A stretch of 64,000 nucleotides of DNA, from the NCBI RefSeq assembly GCF_000003605.2, contig NW_003151755.1:81587-145586 (forward strand). The letters are read 5' to 3'. Positions 45,504-56,300 of the stretch are shown piece after piece (position 1 is the stretch's first letter; each line of letters begins with the position of its first letter). Made by a program: the position numbers and the translations under genes. The notes under the pieces are model-generated. The model saw only the letters and a list, made by a program, of their open reading frames with translations. It made no database searches and was not told the DNA's origin. This DNA is from Saccoglossus kowalevskii. Taxonomy: Eukaryota; Hemichordata; Enteropneusta; Harrimaniidae.

Positions 45504-46010
45504 TTATAAAAACGTTGAAGTTGTTGCTCGTATTGTTTGAGTTTCACTGTTGTTATTGTTATTGTTGTTGTTTTGTAGTTGCTGCTGATGATGATCATTA
45601 AGTTGTTGTTGTTGTGCTGGTAACTCGCGAACTCTTACATAAAACAATATATTCGTCCTGTCTTGCACGCTCGACACTTCTTGAATCATTCGGTTGGTCC
45701 TTGCACGGAGAGCCAGACATTTTCTGTAATCGCTGTTGGTTTGGGGACACTTTAGTACTTGCTTGTTTATGTTTCTTGACGCCAATGTGATGTCTTGAAT
45801 TTCACGATTTAAAACGTGGAACATTTCCAGTTCCCATTTATCGTCTGGGTCCGTCAAAATAGGCATGCGAATACGTCTCTGCCATTTTGACGGAGTTTTG
45901 TCTTGTCGTCGTTGCATCGATTCATCTGCCCGGCTGGGCGCTTCGTCGTTATCTTCTGGTATTACTCTTTTGCGAGATATGGCTCTGGATAGCTGCTCTA
46001 GTAAGCCCAT
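45504..46010 (-). CDS. Uncharacterised 168-aa single-exon ORF
   Basis: The protein starts MGLLEQLSRAISRKRVIPED from an ATG with an in-frame TAA ten codons upstream, so the start is well defined. It has a basic N-terminus, a probable helical or coiled-coil middle (KWELEMFHVLNREIQDITLA to NRMIQEVSSVQDRTN), and a C-terminal Gln- then Asn-rich tail coded by CAA/AAC runs. There are three Cys-poor segments and no signal peptide or membrane segment. I do not recognise the family. The base composition is richer in GC than the flanks, which supports coding. On its 3' side, 95 bp after the stop, AATAAA runs straight into an A-rich tract (45408 down to 45387), so it could be an old retrocopy or have its own poly(A) site. 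It sits between two convergent genes. Confidence 0.55.
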   Translation of the reverse strand: MGLLEQLSRAISRKRVIPEDNDEAPSRADESMQRRQDKTPSKWQRRIRMPILTDPDDKWELEMFHVLNREIQDITLASRNINKQVLKCPQTNSDYRKCLALRARTNRMIQEVSSVQDRTNILFYVRVRELPAQQQQLNDHHQQQLQNNNNNNNNSETQTIRATTSTFL

Positions 46011-46125
46011 ATTGATTGGTCGCAGTGTTCACGCAATGTACGATTTATCGGCTTTCAAACATTTGAAACAGAAATTTCCAACAGAGGGCGTTCTATTATT
46101 CTAATATTCTACCTCAAAGTTCGAG

Positions 46126-46865
46126 GAATTCTCGGCGCGGAGCTACGTCACAGAAAGTACTACGTTGCTAAGGCGCGCACCAATGTACGAGCAAGCCGTT
46201 GACGCTGTTCGCTGGTTCCCGGCGTCCTTTGCGAATGGCAGGTAGGACGCAGGTAACTAGTAATCGCCATATTGTTCCATTTGGGCCGGTTTTCAGGCCG
46301 GAAGGAACGCGACTGGGTGACGTAATTTGAAAACATTCCAAGTTCCGTTTTGCGTAAACGTGTCTGTAATACTACAATAAAGCCATGCTCATACATACTG
46401 CCTGCTTAGATTTACAGATTTGATATGTTCTGTGCTAATTTATAACAAAAGAAACAATTCTTTTTATTCGCCCAACTTTCGAAAGCAAAAGGAAACCCCT
46501 GAACGGCCACGAGCGTAAGCGCTGACGTCAGGTAACTAAGGGAAATGGATCAAGCAACGAGAAAGTGATGTACCAATCAGAATGCCGGATTCATTACTAG
46601 TTACCGGCCTCTTGTGGCTTGGTACGCCATGACACTTGAGGCGGGAACCAGCCAATTGACGCTGCTGGTCGGCGCCCTTTCTACAACGCGTGCGAACTGC
46701 TGTGGAACGCTGCACAAACAACAAACGAGACAACTAAATTTATAAATGTTCTACACACAGGGGTAATATTGCTACACTGCTCAAGAGAGTATCAACAACT
46801 AGCACAACGTACAGTTGTTTTAGATTTTCCGCTGTTGTTTTCAAATCAGTAGATGCGCCCTCTAG
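46126..46865. mobile_element. Element X, copy B, interrupted by a MITE
   Basis: Left end GAATTCTCGGCGCGGAGCTA and GTCACAGAA...TACGTTGCTAAG parallel copy A. The sequence resumes at GCGAACTGCTGTGGAACGC (46692) and continues through AAATTTATAAATG (46737-46748) directly into ACACACAGGGGTAATATTGC. The gap between the halves is filled by an inverted-repeat element (about 46200-46685). At 46739-46747 it keeps the uninterrupted site at which copy C carries a B55 gene fragment. Confidence 0.65.
46200..46685. mobile_element. Long-terminal-inverted-repeat MITE nested in element X
   Basis: GACGCTG..GCTGGTTCCCGGCG...GGTAACTAGTAAT at the left (46199-46262) is the inverted counterpart of ATTACTAGTTACCGGCC...GGGAACCAGC..CAGCG at the right (46591-46665). 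Arms are about 70 bp, around a 330-bp centre without an ORF. Confidence 0.65.
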
Positions 46866-47034
46866 CGACAAATTGTTTCTCTGATTTATGGATCTTGTTT
46901 TATTTATGAACAAGTTTTGAGAAATAATTGTAAACTTATAACTGCTGACATATAAAGTAAATACCCGGTAGCCGAAGATAAAACATTCATTAGAGCTATG
47001 CCACACTAAAAATACTGGCAATGTACTGTTTAAT

Positions 47035-47290
47035 ACTTTTAGACATCAAAAAGTACATTGTAAGACACTATACTAGTATATCTTTGCCATAGGAAACAAT
47101 GGTAAAATGCCCTAAAACAAACAAAACATGCTATTATCACCGTGACTGCATTTTATTGTCGGTTTTCCTCTGAACTGAGTATGGTGACCACATATTTTTA
47201 TGTTATTATTTTCTTCACTTTGTAGTATGACGAATAGATCAGACGTGCACAAATAAAGAAAATGACAATGTTTTTACTTTTGTTTAGATG
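47035..47290. repeat. Dispersed repeat R1, copy 2
   Basis: Contains AGACATCAAAAAGTA, TGTAAGACACTATA and a later ATGTTTTTACTTTTG, in the same order as 6745-6930. Non-coding. Confidence 0.5.
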
Positions 47291-47515
47291 GGTACTCCCA
47301 TAGTTTAAATGTTCGGGTATATGCCGCTGTTTCGACTCTTTCTCCTATTTTCACGGTCGAGCCGCTCTTCTTGACCCCCAATTTTACGATATTTAGCAAA
47401 CAAATATATACTAGTATTCCATTTTCTTTTGGTCAAGAAGCGCCATCAACGTCGATCTTTTAGAGTCTAGTTTTTAACTGACCGCGGAGTAATCCCACCC
47501 GAAATAGTGTTACAA

Positions 47516-47640
47516 TGTAGATGTTTTGTTTTTATTTATTTTTCAAGTTTTGTTTCAAAGAGATCATTCCAACATGTTCAATATATTATGTGCTCATAGT
47601 GATTACTATAGCAACAAGTGGGTGTTGATGCAAATTAGTA
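47516..47640. repeat. Dispersed repeat R2, copy 2
   Basis: TGTAGATG, TTTTTATTTATTTTTCAAG, CCAACATGTTCAATATATTA and TTACTATAGCAAC follow the same order as in 44395-44525. Confidence 0.6.
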
Positions 47641-49450
47641 CTAGATACTGTATGACATGCGCTCTTCTTCGCGATGAGAAATCGTCGATTATTTTACGTG
47701 AATTTTTAACATGAACCACAGGTTCTTGTAAATTTTCTATCATGTCAATGTTACCGGGATATTGACGGACTCGGTGGGTAGGAACAAGCCCGACAAAGTC
47801 CTTTCTCTCAAACATTAGTAGTGTACTGCCGAGTGAGCAGTCTGACAGCTTCTCAAAACGTCCACCACCAGTCCCAGGCTACGAGTGAAATCAGTTGATG
47901 CAAACCATCGTCACGAACATCCGGCTTCAGAATGACTTGACGTGAAATATGAAATAGTACAACGAATGTGAAAGGCTCTGCAATGTAAGAATACTTCTCC
48001 ATGCGAAGTGACGGACTTTACTGTCAACTTTTTCAATTTCGGGAAATAAATTTAGCGAATTAATGGAAATCGCAAAATTTGTAAATGCAGTGAACATTTT
48101 TCATAAGACTTTCACAAAATTGTGTCTACACGATTTCTAACAGTGAAAACGGTTTACAGTATAAACAGTCAAAATTAACCACGAAACTTCATCTAAGTAT
48201 GATAGCATCTCGTAAGAGCAAATGGTGGGTGGCGGTATAGCTTGTTGGCATAAAACTATAAATGTTCTCGATGTACAGCGAGGCCAGATTTCGGTTCTAT
48301 TTACGATGTTAAAATAAAAGTGGTATTGTTTATCTCTCTATGCCCCTCTGAACAATGGAAGAAAGTCGTTACTGATACTGTGACCATGCATTGGAACAAT
48401 TACTTCATCTTGAATTTTCCGCACTCCACTATCACGGTTGGGCAGGGGGAACAACACCATGCAGGTGGAAAATGAATTACAAGTTACACTTTAGTTTTTT
48501 TAAAATGTTCTTTACTGTACATGATCAGAGACTGAAAACATACTATACAAATGAAATCATATCCACACAAATTATGCAAACTTGAATTTGTATCTCAGAC
48601 ATCCACTGCAAAATTCTGGCGATGGCTCGAACGCCATTCTTTGAAGCCAGTTCCCCCACTTCTTACAGTGTCCAGCCTTGGATTATTTGTGAACATATTT
48701 GTTGAAAGAAAAACGCACATTTCGAGCATTTACCTAATTCGGAGTATCAGATTCGAATCGCTCAATCAAAGGTTACATAGCTCTTTAAAAAAATGACCAT
48801 GAAGTCGTCATAAATAAATTGTCTGGAATAAATAAACTCTTACAAAAACTAATATCGTAATTTTGTTTAACAAATTATTTCGATGCACAATTCAGAAAAC
48901 GTTGTTCTTGAAATACATTTCAGTTCTCGTATTTTATCAATGTAGCACCGACTAGTGCGAGAGTATGATAATTGTATATTTACATAAATATTCAATTATG
49001 AAACAGTGTAAGGATTGTGCGTTTGTGTTGTTAACCCGCGATACTTGGCAGACATAGCTTGGCACTAATATCAGAGCGAATGCGAGTATCCGACTCACAA
49101 GCGTTGGGTTTGTGTTCAGAAAAGCCAACTTTAAAACAATCCTTGCCAAGCTTGTCAAATTTCAGGTTATTTTATAAATTGTCGTCTGCGTCCCCCAATC
49201 GCGGCAACATGGTCACGTATCACGAAGAATCGAGTTTAGGAAATAATACGCTACCATCAGTCTCCTGAACAACTTGTTAAATTATAGAAGATTATGGTTT
49301 CTTTGAAACACGTGGTTTCTAAACAGAGAATGTGAAGAGAGGGTAGAATCTTGCATAAAATATGACAAACGAGATATAATCTCCCGTGAAATACGATGAC
49401 TTAAAGCCAGTAATTCATGTACTCGCTATTTTCGTTATACACAACAATTA
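47641..49450. other. Spacer, probably including SLC34 3' UTR
   Basis: No coding exon seen. The part next to 49450 is presumably the 3' UTR of the - strand transporter. I could not pick a convincing - strand AATAAA near it. Confidence 0.5.
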
Positions 49451-50388
49451 TTATAGATTGGTATTGTAAATGGCTTTGTTCGTCATTTCAGTGTCCATTA
49501 TGTCGATGGCATGGGGTGAATCGACTCCTTCGAGCTGTGGGACGCTTGATTTGGCAGGTTTTTGGCAACGTTTAAGACACCTCCGGCAAGCATGTATTGC
49601 CAGGATTTTCGTGATGATGCGATCCAATGGCGCCAGAGATCGCATCCATAACGGCAAGAAATTCCACGTTTTTAGCTTCGTTGGAAGCTTACCTGGACAT
49701 TTTACTTGTAACACGTTGACGATCAATATAAATATACAAAGTAGGACTACGGGAATTCCCACAATAGCCATCCATTGCCAGCCAGCAAGGGACAGACCAA
49801 ATATGACAGCGGGGAATACGAAGAACATAAATACCAAATAGAATATACTAAACCACCGGTACTTGGCTGTGGTGTTGCCGTTAAATTTAGCCAATTTTAT
49901 TGGCACCCGACGCATGAAAGGTATTGGATACCAAATAATAATACCGCTAATGTTAAAAAAGAAATGACAGAGCGCAATTTGTAGCGCATCATTCAGGTCA
50001 TCACCAGAGCTAGCTAATGCTGCGAGCATAGCGGTAAAAGTAGTTCCAATATTGGCACCTAAAGTAAAGGGGTACATTCGGTTGACGCTAATTACACCGA
50101 TGCCTACTAACGGTGTCAGTGCAGAAGTGAAGATCGAACTGCTTTGAACCAACATTGTCAGCCCTGCCCCAACCATTATAGCGATGTATCCAGTCAACCA
50201 GGCGAGTTTCCCTGGTAGGTTGGAGTTGATGACTTTCTTGGTAATGACAGCGATACGGCCCCGCAGAATAGAATGTAGTAGTTTAACTATCAGCACCAGA
50301 CAGATACAGAGAATGGCAAGTGCTATGAGCAGGATGATCACACCGAGAAGAGAATCATTTAGACCGGTGTCGGAGAACAGAAAGTTAC
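49451..50388 (-). CDS. SLC34A: SLC34 exon 6: second transmembrane repeat and C-tail
   Basis: Codes for LIALAILCICLVLIVKLLHS, KLAWLTGYIAIMVGAGLTML, VQSSSIFTSALTPLVGIGVI, YPFTLGANIGTTFTAMLAAL, IALCHFFFNISGIIIWYPIP and VFGLSLAGWQWMAIVGIPVV, then WNFLPLWMRSL, a short Cys-containing segment (ACRRCLKRCQK) and a tail ending IYNTNL. These match the second half of vertebrate NaPi-II proteins. The final TNL fits a class I PDZ ligand (S/T-x-hydrophobic). Stop TAA at 49453-49451. Confidence 0.98.
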
Positions 50389-53300
50389 CTGCAAAGAAAG
50401 TAGTAGATGCGTCAATATCAGTCGATTACGCCCTCTGTGGTGACGTTTCGAGCAGGGGAATATACTGTATTTGCTCCATTAGCGGCGGATCTGATAAAAG
50501 TGCATATCAACCAAAATCGCATTTGTTGTATCATAGACTCCATGTTCTATGTTTGTATTTTGAACAAAGAAACGCCATAGTAATTCATGTATAGTAGGGG
50601 TATGCCTCACTAATGAAAAATACTCAAAACTGTGCTTGCGTAGTTTCAGTGTATTATCCAACTTTTTAAACACTAGAACCAGTAAATATGTGCAAAATTA
50701 AAATACTTACATTTTTCCAGATACACTGTTTCGTTTTTTTCCACCGCTCTCGTATCGTTCATCAGCTGGGTCACGTTCTGTCCATCGATTATCTCTGTCT
50801 TATTAACAAGAAAAGTCTCGTTGACGAATCGGGTGACCACGCCCTTTTCACACCACACCTTCACCAGACTGTTCTTACCGGCGTCCATATCACCTTTGGC
50901 AATATTAGTAATCACTTTCTTGTCAATCTACGTCATAAAGAGACGACTCAATGTTAATTTACAATCTGAATGACCATATTTGTTCGTTGTAGTTGTCTAG
51001 AAATTACATACACAGATAATAGGCGACCTATTTAATTCAAAAATGAATTGAAGATAAATTTCAACCGGCACTGAGTATTATTTCACATGTTGTAAGTTTG
51101 AGGAAGGTGTGAGCTAATAAATTACAGTTAAATGGTACATATGAACCATGAAGAACATTTGGAAACAAACATCATAATCTTGAAAAACAAATGCAGCCCA
51201 AAACTAAGGGAAAGAAAAAATAATGCACCCCTAACCCGAAAATAAGACAAAGTTGATGGGCAACGAACGGGCTACGCATGAATAGGATTTGTTCACTTTC
51301 ATTGTGAATGTCGAGAAAGCGCGTCATTGTTTTGACCCGATGTTTCCTACACATCTACACTTTGTTCATAACTTTGACCTACTGAAACAGTAATCGGATC
51401 GGCGAATTTGGCCGATGACATGTCATATAATACCAACATGGAGAGAATATTACGTAAACATAACTAATTTACCTGGATAACTAGTTTGGTGAATGGTTTG
51501 GTCAACACTTTTAATAGTTCGACTTCGACTTCTTCGTTAGTTTCCAGGTGTAAACTCTTAACAATAAGATCAGTAAGTCGATATAGGTACGATGTTATGA
51601 GTTCCAATGGTAGTAATACAATCACCGACAACCAGTTGAACATATCGTGCACGGTAGCCCCAGCAAACGCTCTGCGGAACTCGTTCCTATCGCCAGCATG
51701 GAAAACAGACACAATAGTGTTAGTCACCGAGGTTCCGATGTTGGCTCCCATCACGATTGGAATAGCTGGTTTTACATCTATAACTGAAAGATACAACGTA
51801 ATAGAGAGAGAACCATTTATAAATGTACCTAAGAATTCGGATTTATCACTAATGTTGCATTTAACCTTGTATTAATCCCGGCTAATGGCTTTCATTTTAG
51901 CGCGACTATTTTGCATATTAATTAGTTCATTTACATTTCATAGTATAATGAAAAAATAAAAAAATGGTTCATGCAAATGCGTTATTGTTTTTTTTTTCTA
52001 TTTATTAGTTTGTTTTGTACTGTTGTTTGTCAGTATATTTAAATATTTTCAATTTTAATTTATTTCTACTGTTCACTAATTCAGACATCTGAAACACGAG
52101 AATGCATAATAATTGGTACTACTCGCAGAAGTAGTGTTTTTTTTTTTTTTTTTTTAGAGGAACGAAGAAATTTTTTTTTTGTAGTTGGAGCATGGCAAAT
52201 GTACATAAAGTAAAATAAAATAAAATAAAGTAAAATAAAATAAAATAGATGAAATAAATTACATAGAATATACGAGCTCCGAGTTTTACCATAGTAATAC
52301 GGGCAAAGAAGGGCGTTGTGTCATCTTGGGACGCGCTGTCTAGAGAGGACAGTGATCTGCAGCGTCCGTGAAAGGACATATAGTAAATATTATTTGGTAA
52401 CTGTTGTCCTAAGTAACTATTCAAATTATCTAGACGTTTCGAAGCAACGACTCTTTAGAATAGCAGAAAATGCTTAGGTAGCGGGGGTTGTTTTTTGTTC
52501 CCAGCCTTGCCATAGAACATGTGGTCATTGGCCTAGCCATGGCCCATGGCCTAACTCAGTGAACAGGTTTATCTGCTTATTGTGTAGCTTACGTGAGCGT
52601 TAATTTAGTTGGGCATTTCCCACTTCGTGTCTTATTTCCAAATTCCATGATAAAATATTCTTTGAGAATGTGCACTTCGTTATATCATATTTGACTCAAA
52701 CTATAAAGGATTTATGATGTTAAAACGTTACAGAAAGCGAGTCCAAATCCAAATGAATTGTTCGATTCATGAATCGTACGACTTACTCGTATCGAGGGCA
52801 TACTTTCATATGCTAATTAGGTGTCGTCATCACGTACACGGCACTATCATGTGGACCCCATATGCCTTGAATGGGCTCGCAATAACAATCAACTGTACTT
52901 TGTATGTAGTGTATTCGCTAGCTGCTGGTAAATGTAATGTACTTTTATACGAACTATTTATCTTTTGAATGCTTAAAATAATATTACGCAAAACCCACAA
53001 ACCAAGTGGCACGACGCCCGTGTACGTAAAAATCGGTAGTACCCGGTTAATTATTTGTCTACACAAGTTGTATAAACCTAACACCCGCGAGTTTTGATTT
53101 CTTTCGATGACACCAATGAACTTGCAAATCAGTGTATTCTCTGCGTATTGTGAGGCGAGTGAGAATAAGGGGCTGGCCAATATATCCTGAGAGGGTGTCA
53201 AACTTGAACAACAACATATTCGAAAAAAAACGATTGAAAACTGAATATTCACTCGGAAAATGATATAGCGAAGTGCAGGCAACACATAGAATACTTTTAG

Positions 53301-56300
53301 TAATAGTACAATGTTCTTTCCCAGAAAAACATGTTAACAGCAAAATGTATTGGCAAGGAACATATATCATACGAGGCCAAAAAGAATTTAAACATTCCAG
53401 TGGCAAATTAAAAACATGTCAAATTTGTTACGCCCTCACAACAAGGTCCTCTTTAATCGAACACTGGTGGCGATCGCAGCATTGGGGTCCCATCCAACAT
53501 TTGTTCTTTGTTTCACAAGACTATCATATATAAGATATGTATTCTCCAATATGTTTTCCAAATCGAGGCCCAAGTCCTACAAAACTGCCACAACTACATC
53601 TTTGCTCTATCTACAATCGATACTTACTTCCCGAAGCTACCATGGCAACAACTATAGAGGTCGTCGTACTTGAACTTTGAACCAATACGGTTGCAAGGAC
53701 TCCAACCATCAGGCCACAGATGGGATTGGTAGCAACTATACTGTTACCGATTACTTCACCAGCCGCTCTACCACCAAGGAGACGAAACGCAGAGCTGAGG
53801 AAATCCAATGAGCAGATGAAGAGGTAGAGAAGGGCAAGAAGAAGGGCAGGTTTTACGATACCAGTGGTGATGACACGTTTTATCTTGCCACATACTGTCA
53901 ACTCTGAAAAATAAACAGTCCAGATAGTAAAACGCCTCGTACAACAGAAGCATGTTCAATACAAGAAATAATGTTATAGTTTGAAATAGAACAATTGTGT
54001 AATTCTGTATGTATATCACCTGATGTAATGCATTAGGATAGTAACTTTGACTGTGCCTCGGCCTGCATGTCTTATTTTAAAGGGCAGTGGTCGTTGTGCC
54101 GCGTCCTGTTAGATATGGGACTCATAGCGACCTATACAACGCGTGGAAAATACATTGTTTATTTACATGAAATTCGAACACGCGCTGCGCGACGACCACC
54201 GCGCTTTAATAACATTGTCCTGACGGAATATTGCGGCGCTGTTGTGTTCTCACCTGACCAAGGTGTTCCTTTATTTTTCAGATCAGGAAGATCCCAAGGA
54301 TCGACTTCTTTCTCAACTTCTTTCTTTTCAAGTATCACTTTGACCAACTCAGTAGAAGGTGGTACAGTGTTATTCTCGTCACAGGCGAAACCGGTTTTAT
54401 CGTCCAAGCCGGCGTCATCGTAACAATCAAGGCCGGTCTGTACGCTCACTGACGCAAATGTCTGAAAACAAGCAAGTTTTTTTTTATCAATTTAATATTC
54501 AGATCAACGGGCAACGAATACATTTACACTTGGCTCAAAGGGAGACGCATGATGGGCACTATAAAGGGACAATTATTCGTTCATGGATAGGAACAGCATA
54601 CTGTTCAATGCGCCGCCAGCCCCTACGCACACACGATAAAACATCGTCACTCTCCCGAGGGTGAACGCGAAGCATCCATAGATTTCGCGATTACAGGGGT
54701 TTTCGCGTTAAGCCCTCCATTTCGCGATATTTTTCAATTTAAACTTTAAAAAGAAACTTCAACAAATCTCCCAGACTGTGCCAGTCCAGGTAAAGGGAAA
54801 ACTCGTTGTAACCATGACGGCCATACTGGGAAATGTTCTCAGATTCATGTTGTACGTTGAAAAATACTGTAAAGTGTACAATTCATATAAGCGATATATT
54901 TACAGTACTGTTGTGTGGATGACAATATGTGTTTAGGTGATGCTCATTTTTCCCCAGAATGATTCAAGGTTCAAAATGTCTTTTATAGGGGAACCGCTCA
55001 ATCCCATGGATTGCACCAAAGAATCATGGGACACTATTGTTTATGTTGTTTACAATGTTAATCTATCTTTTGTTATCCATGTTATTTTAATCCAGAAAGT
55101 AAATTTGTTGTGAGATTAGGCTTAACTGGAAGTGCCCTTTAACCTTTGATACACAATTGTAATATGCAAATAGCGAAGAGTCACCAGAAGACTAAACGCT
55201 ATTAATTAGATGAAACATGGAACTATGGATGAAACAATCGACTTCACATTCGCGTTTAATTAATGGTACGTACTATATATTCATACTGTACGTGAACATT
55301 GGCCATTCTGTATTTCCTGGCATGAACATTAGATTATGTGCTGCTAATAATGTTTTCGGTCATTTTACGATAAATCCCAGAGCAGTGTGTGTATCAATAT
55401 GCATCGCATATCCTATCTAATGCTACAAAGTCAATCAACAATACATTTAATCTTTAGATCTAGGAGGTATCTGTATTTTACCTCCATGTTTAGATACACC
55501 TTCACTACAAACATGGAAGGTGCGTTAATACCTTCCATGCTACAAACAAGCTCGCGTTACAATGACAAGCAACTTGCAATTGTCAAAAGTATCGGAGTTA
55601 GCGGATGTTAATAGCTTTTTTTGTTTGTGATGCTCAGTTCATCACTCATATTATATAACAAGTTTTGCATATGTTAATTGTATAATCGTAGATGGCAAGT
55701 ACTTGAGCTTGTCAATGGGTATCGCAAATGTACAACAATGAAATTGTTTACGACACTGACGCCGAAATAGCTTTGCATTGTCGCAGTTGATATATTGTTA
55801 ACCATTTTCAATCTATTCATGTCAAATTACCACAATAGCAATATGAATGGAGATAAATAATGGGTCAAGTACAATTTTAAATCAAGCCTCAGAGCACAGA
55901 GATCAAGAGTAATTTACATACAATCGGACAGTGATTGGAGGATGGCTAGAACACAAATACGTATGATAAACAGTTGATGACAATAAAATGTTCGTTAAAC
56001 AGTAAAGGTCGTGCATTTTATTTGTTTCAAATATTTGTCTTTCACGTAAAAAGGATGAAGAAATTAAAAACACGTAATAACATCGATCAACACTATAAGT
56101 GCTGTACTGGTTTAAATACGCTCTTATGATTCCATCCCCAAACTTAGAATATAATAGAGTGACGATTTCCGCAACAGTCGTGTACGGAGAGTTGAGGGTT
56201 TGGCGGGGCTTGCGTGTAGTGTTCGATTGCCGAAAAGTGTGGACGGCCTTGTGAAGACGATCACGTGACCTCACTCTGTTTAACCTTGCATTAACAAAAG

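Larger units (their letters stand above)
50389..53627 (-). other. SLC34 introns 3-5
   Basis: Introns at 53627-51784, 51472-50928 and 50710-50389. They contain a long T-tract and an AAAAT repeat (52135-52250) and a CTCF-like word at 50428-50441. No further exon is needed or seen. Confidence 0.75.

Noticed and set aside
50184-50594. 136-aa + strand ORF opposite the transporter
   Set aside because: Complement of SLC34 exon 6 and its intron; no protein-like features.
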